Source of the DNA: Lachnospiraceae bacterium
GTDB taxonomy: Bacteria > Bacillota > Clostridia > Lachnospirales > Lachnospiraceae
Direction: 5' to 3'
DNA: 8,625 nt
Assembly (NCBI GenBank): GCA_017412265.1
Contig: JAFPYK010000215.1
Span: forward strand, 1 to 8,625
Of this stretch, positions 1-5,970 are shown piece by piece. The position numbers and the translations under genes are program-made. Every line of letters starts with the position of its first letter. The stretch's first letter is position 1. Under the pieces are notes generated by a model. It saw only the letters and a program-made list of their open reading frames with translations, did no database searches and was not told where the DNA came from.

Positions 1-11
1 AGTCTCACTGT

Positions 12-740
12 TTATTCATCCCAGTTGTGGTAGACGTTCTGGACGTCGTCGTCCTCGTCCAGCAGATCCAGGATGCGTGTCATCTTTTTGATGTCGTCCT
101 CGTCCGTCAGCGAGGTCCAGGTCTGCGGGATCATCGTGACCTCCGCCTGAGCCATCTCGATGCCTTCCGCCTCCAGCGCCTCACGCACCGCGCTGAAATC
201 CCCGGGATCCGTGATGATCTCGAAGCTGTCCTCTTCCTCGCTGAAATCCTCGGCGCCGGCATCCAGTGCCAGCATCATCAGATCATCCGCGTCCATCTCG
301 AAATCTTCCTTGTCGATGATGATCTGTCCCTTCTCATCGAACATGAACGAGACACAGCCCTGGGTTCCGACATTGCCCTGCCCCTTGGAGAATGCGTTGC
401 GCACGTTGGAAGCGGTGCGGTTGCGGTTGTCGGTCAGGGTGTTGACGATGATCGCCGTGCCGGAAGGGCCGTACCCCTCGTAGGTGGCGTACTCATAGTT
501 GACGGAAGCAGCGTCGCCTGCGGCCTTCTTGATACCTCTGGCGATGGTATCGCTGGGCATGTTGTTGGCTTTCGCCTTCGCGATGACATCACGCAGACGG
601 CTGTTATTGGCGGGATCTGCGCCGCCCTCCTTCACCGCGACAGCGATCTCACGGCCGATGACCGTAAAAATCTTGCCCTTCGCGGCGTCATTTTTCTCTT
701 TTTTATGCTTAATATTGGCAAATTTGGAATGTCCGGACAT
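12..740 (-). CDS. yebC: YebC/TACO1 (PmpR) family protein
   Basis: A 242-residue protein of the family's usual length (about 240). It opens with the hallmark MSGHSKFANIKHKKEKNDA, followed by the conserved GKIFT-x4-REI segment (residues 22-32) and NNMPSDTIARGIKKA (59-73), then the acidic mixed alpha/beta domains typical of TACO1-like proteins. The start is fixed by the family N-terminus and by an AGGAGG at 751-756, 10 nt upstream of the ATG. Members were long annotated as transcriptional regulators. The mitochondrial homologue TACO1 activates translation, and recent bacterial work points to a role on the ribosome at difficult sequences such as proline runs, so 'transcription factor' labels should be treated with care. 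The usual W after MSGHSK is F here. The gene follows argR by 74 nt and has its own promoter-like sequence, so it is probably transcribed separately. TAA stop at 12-14. Confidence 0.96.
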   Translation of the reverse strand: MSGHSKFANIKHKKEKNDAAKGKIFTVIGREIAVAVKEGGADPANNSRLRDVIAKAKANNMPSDTIARGIKKAAGDAASVNYEYATYEGYGPSGTAIIVNTLTDNRNRTASNVRNAFSKGQGNVGTQGCVSFMFDEKGQIIIDKEDFEMDADDLMMLALDAGAEDFSEEEDSFEIITDPGDFSAVREALEAEGIEMAQAEVTMIPQTWTSLTDEDDIKKMTRILDLLDEDDDVQNVYHNWDE

Positions 741-776
741 AATCGATACTCCTCCTGATTTTCTTCACAATCTGAT

Positions 777-805
777 ATTCTAGCACTTCGAAGATCAATG
801 CACAA
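777..805 (-). promoter_or_regulatory. Promoter of yebC (extended -10)
   Basis: Read on the minus strand there is a -10 TAGAAT (777-782, 5/6 to consensus) preceded by TGC, which makes an extended -10. A 17-nt spacer separates it from a -35-like TTGTGC (800-805, 3/6). Transcription would start near 770, giving a leader of about 30 nt that contains the AGGAGG at 751-756. The element lies wholly in the argR-yebC gap. No intrinsic terminator is seen after argR, so readthrough from the upstream operon is also possible. Confidence 0.6.
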
Positions 806-814
806 GAGGGATTT

Positions 815-1267
815 TCAGTCCTCCAGCAGCCGGCTGATCTGGCGCATCACCTTCAGCGTGTCGTCGGTGGTGCGGATCGCGCACATGACCGTATCGTCGC
901 CCGCGATGCAGCCGACGACCCCGTTCATATTCAGGTGGTCGATCGCAGCGCCCACAGCCATCGCCATGCCGGAGACCGTCTTGATCACCAGGATGTTCTG
1001 CGCGCTGTCCATCGAGAGGAAGCCGTTCTTGAGCACCTGCACATACTTCTCTGCCATGCCGTCACCGCTCTGGCGCAGCACCACATACTTCTGCCGCCCG
1101 CGGTCCGTCGAAACCTTCGTCAGCTTCAGCTCGCGGATATCCCTGGAGATCGTAGCCTGCGTCACATTGTAGCCCGCAGAATTGAGCAGGTCGGCCAGTT
1201 CCTCCTGCGTCTCGATATCATGCGTGTTGACCAGTTCCACGATCTTTGCCTGTCTTCCGATTTTCAT
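815..1267 (-). CDS. argR: Arginine repressor ArgR (AhrC-type)
   Basis: A 150-residue protein, the normal ArgR length. Residues 1-70 form the winged helix-turn-helix, including TQEELADLL (20-28) and the recognition-helix signature VTQATISRDIREL (35-47). Residues 75-150 are the oligomerisation and arginine-binding domain, with GCIAGDDTV (119-127), whose paired aspartates (D124, D125) bind L-arginine. The family acts as a hexamer that represses arginine biosynthesis genes and can activate catabolic ones when arginine is bound. The ATG has a modest GAAGGGA (1277-1283) upstream. The gene sits 48 nt after nadK, the common clostridial tlyA-nadK-argR order. No convincing ARG box was found in the flanking gaps, so autoregulation is not shown. 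TGA stop at 815-817. Confidence 0.96.
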   Translation of the reverse strand: MKIGRQAKIVELVNTHDIETQEELADLLNSAGYNVTQATISRDIRELKLTKVSTDRGRQKYVVLRQSGDGMAEKYVQVLKNGFLSMDSAQNILVIKTVSGMAMAVGAAIDHLNMNGVVGCIAGDDTVMCAIRTTDDTLKVMRQISRLLED

Positions 1268-1315
1268 AACTGCTCATCCCTTCGCGCCTCGCGGCCGCTC
1301 CCTTATCTGTAATAC

Positions 1316-2161
1316 TTATTTGTTCAGCTTGCTCCGAAGAATATCGAAGAAACTCAGATCCGTCAGCCGGATCAGTTTGGTCTCCTGTTTCGCGATCTCG
1401 ATATGCACCCGCTCGCCGACCAGGATCTCCTTCTTCAGGCGCCCGTCAAATGACAGGACCGCCTCGTCTCCCTCCTTGCGCCGGCACATCTCCAGCGTCA
1501 CCTCATCCTGCGCGGAGACCACAAAGCTCCGCTTGTTCAGCGAGTGAGGGCAGATCGGCGTGATGGTGAACATCCTGCTCTGCGGAGCCATGACCGGCCC
1601 GCCGGCGGACAGATTGTACCCGGTGGACCCGGTCGGCGTGCAGACGATCACACCGTCGCCGTCAAATGTGTCGATCAGGTCTCCGTTCAGGTAGACCTTC
1701 ACGAGGATCATGCCGCAGAAGCCGCTTCTGGAGATGATGATATCGTTCAGGCTGTATTCGTGGTAGCTGCTTCCGTCCAGGCACTCCACGGTGCCCTTCA
1801 TCATCATCCGCCGCTCGACGCGGAAATCATCCTGCAGGAGGCGCCGCAGCGCCGCGTCCATCCCCTGCTCCTCCACTTCGGTCAGGAATCCGAGCGTCCC
1901 GAGGTTCACCCCGACAAGCATCACGTCCCGGTCCTTCAGGTCCACGGCCGCCTGGATCAGCGTTCCGTCCCCTCCGACGACGATGACACATTCCGCATCC
2001 GCCGGTACCTCATGCACATTCGTGTAATGCCCCGGGCTCTTCGGCCGGTTCTCCGTCACCACACAGTGCTTGCCGCTGCGCAGCAGAAACTCGCGGATGT
2101 GCTCTGTCACCCGCCCGGCATTTTCCTTGTCCGAATTCGCGATGATGCAAAAATGTTCCAT
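1316..2161 (-). CDS. nadK: NAD kinase
   Basis: A 281-residue ATP-NAD kinase that phosphorylates NAD at the 2' hydroxyl of its adenosine ribose to give NADP in the cytosol. The GGDGT motif (63-67) holds the catalytic aspartate. NLGTLGF (86-92) is conserved in the family, and the 'NE/D' short motif appears as LND (N139-D140). The long glycine-rich NAD-binding segment spans 167-189, with DGDGV and TPTGSTGY as key parts. The C-terminal beta-rich domain is complete, and the length is typical for Firmicutes NadK. The ATG is preceded by AAGGAG (2166-2171) at a short 4-nt spacing. The gene follows tlyA by 30 nt and precedes argR by 48 nt, so it is probably cotranscribed. It supplies NADP to reductive biosynthesis, including the MEP pathway begun by Dxs upstream. 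TAA stop. Confidence 0.96.
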   Translation of the reverse strand: MEHFCIIANSDKENAGRVTEHIREFLLRSGKHCVVTENRPKSPGHYTNVHEVPADAECVIVVGGDGTLIQAAVDLKDRDVMLVGVNLGTLGFLTEVEEQGMDAALRRLLQDDFRVERRMMMKGTVECLDGSSYHEYSLNDIIISRSGFCGMILVKVYLNGDLIDTFDGDGVIVCTPTGSTGYNLSAGGPVMAPQSRMFTITPICPHSLNKRSFVVSAQDEVTLEMCRRKEGDEAVLSFDGRLKKEILVGERVHIEIAKQETKLIRLTDLSFFDILRSKLNK

Positions 2162-2191
2162 ACTGCTCCTTCCCTGCCTGCCGCAAGAATC

Positions 2192-2998
2192 CTAAAGCTG
2201 CGTGTGAGACTGCGCCACCAGCGCGCGGATCTCCTCAGAGAAGTCCTTCGGCTCCGCGCCGCAGGCCTCTTCCCTGCGAAGATACATCAGATACTCGATA
2301 TTGCCCTCCGGCCCGCGGATCGGGGAAAATGACAGCCCCAGCACCTCAAAGCCCGCGCTCTGGGCAAACGCGCTCACTTCCCGCAGCACCGTCTCGTGCA
2401 CCTTCGCGTCCCGCACAACGCCCTTCTTGCCCACCTTCTCGCGGCCCGCCTCAAACTGAGGCTTCACCAGCGCCGCCATCTCGGCGTGGTCCTGCATCAC
2501 GGTCCGAATCGCGGGCAGCACCTTCGTCAGCGAGATAAACGATACGTCGATGGAGACAAATGACACCGGCTCCGGGATCATCTCCGGCGTGAGATACCGC
2601 ACATTAGTCTGCTCCATACAGACCACCCGCGGATCCTGCCGCAGCTTCCATGCGAGCTGGTTCGTCCCGACATCCACCGCGTAAACCTTCTGCGCGCCGT
2701 TCTGCAGCATACAGTCCGTGAAGCCCCCGGTGGAGGCGCCGACATCCATGCAGATCCGGTCCGTCAGGTCGATCGGCCAGACCTCCAGAGCCTTCTCGAG
2801 CTTATACCCGCCCCGGCTCACATACTTCTGCGGCGTGCCCTTGATGCGGATCTCCACATCGGTCGGGAATGTGCTCCCGGCCTTATCCTCCCGCTCGTCA
2901 TTGACCAGCACGACACCGGCCATGATCAGTGCCTTGGCCTTCTCCCGCGAAGGCGCAAGCCCCCGCTGCACTACCAAAACATCCAGTCGTTCTTTCAT
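2192..2998 (-). CDS. tlyA: TlyA family rRNA (cytidine-2'-O) methyltransferase
   Basis: A 268-residue protein with an N-terminal S4 RNA-binding domain (about 1-60, opening KERLDVLVVQRGLAPSREKA) and a Rossmann-type SAM methyltransferase domain (about 62-240). The SAM-binding motif I is DVGASTGGFTD (85-95). The K-D-K-E catalytic tetrad of 2'-O-methyltransferases can be read as K66 (SRGGYKLEKAL), D151 (IDVSFIS), K179 (LVKPQFE) and E235 (GNIEYL). TlyA enzymes methylate cytidines in 16S and/or 23S rRNA and in mycobacteria set capreomycin sensitivity. Some were annotated as haemolysins, for which nothing here argues. The short C-terminal tail (about 242-268) is probably variable. The ATG lies 3 nt after the dxs TAA and has only a weak Shine-Dalgarno-like GAG, so translational coupling to dxs is likely. 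TAG stop. Confidence 0.94.
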   Translation of the reverse strand: MKERLDVLVVQRGLAPSREKAKALIMAGVVLVNDEREDKAGSTFPTDVEIRIKGTPQKYVSRGGYKLEKALEVWPIDLTDRICMDVGASTGGFTDCMLQNGAQKVYAVDVGTNQLAWKLRQDPRVVCMEQTNVRYLTPEMIPEPVSFVSIDVSFISLTKVLPAIRTVMQDHAEMAALVKPQFEAGREKVGKKGVVRDAKVHETVLREVSAFAQSAGFEVLGLSFSPIRGPEGNIEYLMYLRREEACGAEPKDFSEEIRALVAQSHTQL

Positions 2999-3001
2999 CC
3001 G

Positions 3002-4873
3002 TTACTTACTCAATCGAAGGAAAATCTTATTGACAATACTCTCTGTATCCATATGATACTTTGATTCTACACTTGTAGTATCACCGTGAGGAAGGTACGT
3101 CTCCGGATATGCGCAGACCAGCACGTCGCAGTCCTGTTTCTTGCGCTTAAGAAGCACCGTCACCTTCTCGCCGAAGCCTCCGGTCCGCTCATTGTCCTCG
3201 AGCGTCACGATCAGCCGGCTCTCGGCTGCCGCGGCGAGGATCGCCTCCTCGTCCAGCGGCTTCAGGAACCGCGCGTTGATCAGGCCGACGTCCAGATCCT
3301 CCTCCTGAAGCACTTCCCTCACGCGCGCCGCACGCTCCGTCATCCGTCCCAGGGCAATCAGCGTCACGTCACGCCCCTTCGCGACCACCTGGGCCTTGCC
3401 CTTCTCCACCGGCACGTCCTCGCCGAACGTCTCCGTGCAGGCAGCCCCTCTCGGGTAACGCACCGCGAACGGCCCTTCCTTCTGGGTCAGCCCCAGGTGC
3501 ACCATCTCCCGCAGCTCCTTCTCATTGGCCGGCGCGCACACCGTCATCCGTGGAATCGTATTCAGGTACGACAGGTCATAGATGCCCTGGTGCGTCTCCC
3601 CGTCATGCGCGACAAAGCCTGCGCGGTCCAGCGCGAAAAACACCGGTAGCCTCTGCAGCGCGGTATCGTGAAGGATCTGGTCATAAGCCCTCTGCAGGAA
3701 GGTCGAATAGATCGCCACGGCCGGCCGGTACCCGGCGGCGGCAAGCCCCGCGGCAAATGTCACCGCGTGCTCTTCCGCGATGCCCACGTCAAACGTCCGT
3801 TCCGGGAACTCCTTCTCGAACTCGTCGACCCCGGTGCCGGAAGCCATGGCAGCCGTGATCGCGCAGACCTTCGGATTCTGCCTTGCCTCGGCAAGAAGCG
3901 CCTCCGCGAACACCTGTGTCCAGGTCGTTCCCCCGCAGAACGTCGGCTCTCCGGTCTCCGGATCAAACGGCCCGATCCCGTGGAACTTCGAAGGATTCTG
4001 CTCCGCGAACGGATAGCCCTTGCCCTTCTTCGTCACCACGTGGACGATCACCGGCTCCTCCAGCAGGAACGCGCCCCGCAGCGCATCCCGCATCTGTATC
4101 ACGTCATGCCCGTCGATCGGCCCGATATACGTCAGGCCCATGTCCTCAAAAAGCATGTTCGGGATGGCCAGCTTTTTGATGGCCTCCTTCTGATTCTTGA
4201 TGTAGACCGCCATATCCCAGCCCACCTTCGGAATCTTCGTCAGGAGGTTCTCCACGTTCACCTTCAGCGCCTTGTAGCGCGGATTCGTCCGCACCTTCGC
4301 GAGGTACGTCGCCATGCCGCCCACATTCTTCGAGATGGACATCGTATTGTCATTTAATATGATCACGAAATTCTTCTGCCGCCGCGCCGCGTTGTTGAGC
4401 GCCTCGTAGGCCATGCCGCCCGAGAGCGCGCCGTCGCCGATCACCGCGCAGATCTTCTCATGCCCGCCGCGCAGATCCCTGGCCGCCGCCAGTCCCAGAG
4501 CCGCCGACACCGACGTCGATCCGTGCCCCGTGCCGAACGCGTCGCACCGGCTCTCGGTCCGCTTCGGGAAGCCCGAAAGCCCCTCGAACTGCCTCAGGTT
4601 GTCGAAGCCGTCCTTGCGCCCCGTCAGAATCTTGTGCACATAAGCCTGGTGTCCCACATCCCAGACAATCTTGTCCCTGGGAAATGTCATCACCAGATGC
4701 AGAGCCATCGTCAGCTCCACAATTCCCAGATTGGAAGCCAGATGGCCCCCGTTCTCTCCCACCTTTTCGATCAGGAACTCCCGGATCTCCTGCGCCAGCG
4801 CCCCGTACTGCTCCCTGGGGATCTTCCGGATATCGTTGGGCTCCCGGATCTGATCCAGCAAATTACTCGTCAT
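3002..4873 (-). CDS. dxs: 1-deoxy-D-xylulose-5-phosphate synthase
   Basis: A 623-residue, full-length DXS. It condenses pyruvate and glyceraldehyde 3-phosphate to DXP with thiamine diphosphate, the entry step of the MEP isoprenoid pathway. The thiamine motif begins at GDGALSGG (147-153) and ends at NDNTMSIS (174-181). H44 (GGHLASNLG) and H75 (GHQAY) are conserved active-site histidines. In the transketolase-like central domain IAEEHA (365-370) carries the catalytic glutamate E368, and DRAGF with DGETHQG (424-430) completes the site. The C-terminal transketolase domain runs from about 490 to the end. dxs lies 9 nt after ispA and 3 nt before tlyA, so it is in the same operon, and Dxs and IspA act in one pathway. 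The last 27 or so codons use A/T-ending codons, unlike the rest of the gene, and carry an inverted repeat with an antisense promoter-like sequence. TAA stop at 3002-3004. Confidence 0.97.
   Translation of the reverse strand: MTSNLLDQIREPNDIRKIPREQYGALAQEIREFLIEKVGENGGHLASNLGIVELTMALHLVMTFPRDKIVWDVGHQAYVHKILTGRKDGFDNLRQFEGLSGFPKRTESRCDAFGTGHGSTSVSAALGLAAARDLRGGHEKICAVIGDGALSGGMAYEALNNAARRQKNFVIILNDNTMSISKNVGGMATYLAKVRTNPRYKALKVNVENLLTKIPKVGWDMAVYIKNQKEAIKKLAIPNMLFEDMGLTYIGPIDGHDVIQMRDALRGAFLLEEPVIVHVVTKKGKGYPFAEQNPSKFHGIGPFDPETGEPTFCGGTTWTQVFAEALLAEARQNPKVCAITAAMASGTGVDEFEKEFPERTFDVGIAEEHAVTFAAGLAAAGYRPAVAIYSTFLQRAYDQILHDTALQRLPVFFALDRAGFVAHDGETHQGIYDLSYLNTIPRMTVCAPANEKELREMVHLGLTQKEGPFAVRYPRGAACTETFGEDVPVEKGKAQVVAKGRDVTLIALGRMTERAARVREVLQEEDLDVGLINARFLKPLDEEAILAAAAESRLIVTLEDNERTGGFGEKVTVLLKRKKQDCDVLVCAYPETYLPHGDTTSVESKYHMDTESIVNKIFLRLSK
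3030..3078 (+). promoter_or_regulatory. Antisense promoter-like element with CTACA-N2-TGTAG repeat, in dxs
   Basis: On the plus strand, inside the 3' end of dxs, there is a perfect -35 TTGACA (3030-3035), a 16-nt spacer and a -10 TATGAT (3052-3057, 5/6). Nine nt later comes the inverted repeat CTACACTTGTAG (3067-3078), which would overlap the predicted start of transcription, as a repressor site might. The 5-bp arms flank only 2 nt, so this is a DNA-level dimer site rather than an RNA hairpin. The region is A+T-rich (22 G+C in 70 nt at 3011-3080). A nearly identical repeat lies in xseA. No plus-strand gene follows, so any product would be antisense RNA. Function is inferred, not shown. Confidence 0.35.
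4336..4363 (+). promoter_or_regulatory. Antisense promoter-like sequence in dxs
   Basis: The plus strand reads TGGACA (4336-4341, 5/6 to the -35 consensus), a 16-nt spacer and TATGAT (4358-4363, 5/6 to the -10). It overlaps codons for the conserved NDNTMSI thiamine motif, in a short A+T-rich island. Unlike the elements at the dxs 3' end and in xseA, no CTACA-type repeat follows. Chance occurrence in an A+T-rich island is a real possibility. Confidence 0.2.
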
Positions 4874-4882
4874 ATCTGATTC

Positions 4883-5779
4883 TCAGCGCTCCCTGGCGAT
4901 CAGGGCCACAATCAGCTCCTCCAGGAACTCGTTGCGCCCCGTATCCTCCTCCAGAATGGTGAAAGCTAGAAGCGCGCGGTCCGAGTATTCCTCGACCTTC
5001 TTCTTCGCCTCCTCCAGACCGAAGAGCGTCACATAGGTACATTTCCCGTTCTTCTCATCCGAGCCCACCGGCTTGCCGATCTTCTCGGTGTCTCCCTCCA
5101 CGTCCAGCACGTCGTCCCGGATCTGGAAGGCCATGCCGATATCCATGGCGATTCTCCCGATGGTCTCCACCTGCTCATCCGACGCCCCGGCCAGGATCGC
5201 TCCCACCTTCATGGCCGTCTCGATGAGCGCGCCGGTCTTCAGCCGGTAGATGAAATCAATCTGCTTCTCGGTCAGCGGCTTACCCTCCATGGCAACATCC
5301 ACGACCTGCCCGCCGAGCATCCCGTAGAGCCCCGCGCCTTCCGCAAGCGTCCGTACCGCCCGGCCCACCTTCGCCGGATCCTGCGTCGTCTCAAACGCCT
5401 TGCACGCGGTCTCAAAGGCATAGTTGAGCAGCGCGTCGCCCGCAAGGATTCCCATCGCCTCGCCGTAGACCTTGTGCGTCGTCTCCCGGCCTCTGCGGTA
5501 ATCGTCGTTATCCATCGCCGGCAGGTCGTCATGCACCAGCGAATAGGAGTGGATCATCTCGATCGCGGCCATAAACGGCTGGATCTCATCCTCCTGCGTT
5601 CCGCCAAAGAGCTCATAGACCTCCGCCATGAAGATCGGGCGAAGCCTCTTGCCGCCGCCCATCAGGGCGTACTCCATCGCCTCCGCGATCACCCGCTGCT
5701 GGGTTACGTCCGAGGGGAGGAAGCGTCTCAGGATCTCCTCCACCTGGGAAACCTTGTATTTAAACGTCAGCGCAAACAT
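4883..5779 (-). CDS. ispA: Farnesyl diphosphate synthase (polyprenyl synthetase family)
   Basis: A 298-residue trans-prenyltransferase that condenses IPP with DMAPP/GPP. With the ATG as residue 1, GGGKRLRP (41-48) binds IPP. The first aspartate-rich motif is DDLPAMDND (84-92) and the second is DDVLDVEGD (222-230). The two-residue insert in the first motif, together with tyrosine five residues before it (Y79, in IHSYSLVHDD), matches bacterial type II farnesyl diphosphate synthases such as E. coli IspA, so a C15 product is likely; geranylgeranyl synthase is the alternative. Start choice: GTG at 5780-5782 is immediately followed by ATG at 5777-5779. GGAGG at 5787-5791 is 7 nt from the ATG but only 4 nt from the GTG, so the ATG is preferred. 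It overlaps the xseB stop by 1 nt (TGATG), which suggests translational coupling. dxs follows after 9 nt. TGA stop. Confidence 0.95.
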   Translation of the reverse strand: MFALTFKYKVSQVEEILRRFLPSDVTQQRVIAEAMEYALMGGGKRLRPIFMAEVYELFGGTQEDEIQPFMAAIEMIHSYSLVHDDLPAMDNDDYRRGRETTHKVYGEAMGILAGDALLNYAFETACKAFETTQDPAKVGRAVRTLAEGAGLYGMLGGQVVDVAMEGKPLTEKQIDFIYRLKTGALIETAMKVGAILAGASDEQVETIGRIAMDIGMAFQIRDDVLDVEGDTEKIGKPVGSDEKNGKCTYVTLFGLEEAKKKVEEYSDRALLAFTILEEDTGRNEFLEELIVALIARER

Positions 5780-5970
5780 CACTCTTCCTCCGAAAGGACC
5801 TGCATCTGCTTCTCGATCCGGTCAATCTTCTCGTTTGCTTCCTTCACCAGGTTCATCCCCTGCCGGTAGAGGCGGAACGACTCTTCCAGACTCACATCCG
5901 GTTCCTCCAGTGCTTCCAGAACCTTCTCAAGCTCCTGGAACTTCTCATCCAACGTCATTTCCTTCTCCAT
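5779..5970 (-). CDS. xseB: Exodeoxyribonuclease VII small subunit
   Basis: A 63-residue, highly charged helical protein with the family pattern LDEKFQELEKVLEALE (7-22), DVSLEESFRLYRQGM (25-39) and a C-terminal helix rich in K and E. This is the usual XseB size and architecture. It forms coiled coils with XseA in exonuclease VII, which degrades single-stranded DNA from both ends to oligonucleotides. The ATG at 5968-5970 has GGGAGG (5976-5981) 5 nt upstream. A second ATG at 5956-5958 would give MTLDEKF but has a weaker site. The gene overlaps the end of xseA by 26 nt, and its TGA overlaps the ATG of ispA. Confidence 0.93.
   Translation of the reverse strand: MEKEMTLDEKFQELEKVLEALEEPDVSLEESFRLYRQGMNLVKEANEKIDRIEKQMQVLSEEE
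5787..5791 (-). promoter_or_regulatory. Ribosome binding site deciding the ispA start
   Basis: GGAGG on the minus strand, inside the last codons of xseB. It lies 7 nt before the ATG at 5777-5779 and 4 nt before the adjoining GTG at 5780-5782, which favours ATG as the ispA start. Confidence 0.7.

Noticed and set aside
139..140. An altered NAD kinase motif
   Set aside because: The positions refer to the window only nominally. In NadK residues 139-140 read ND instead of NE, but both are accepted in the family 'NE/D' motif, so this is not a defect.
27..758. Long plus-strand open frame opposite yebC
   Set aside because: It is antisense to a clear YebC gene, has no recognisable domain or ribosome binding site, and its low-complexity make-up (V, D, L, R-rich) is what antisense of a G+C-rich gene gives.
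1268..1315. Separate promoter or ARG box for argR in the nadK-argR gap
   Set aside because: No hexamer pair with correct spacing and no convincing ARG box. The gene is most simply cotranscribed with nadK.
1544..2332. Plus-strand open frame of 262 codons across nadK and tlyA
   Set aside because: Crosses two well-supported minus-strand genes and shows no domain. It results from high G+C in the third codon position.
3086..4357. Long plus-strand open frames opposite dxs (3086-3649 and 3668-4357)
   Set aside because: Arginine-, proline- and histidine-rich shadow translations of dxs with no start signals or known motifs. The antisense promoter-like elements do not make them genes.
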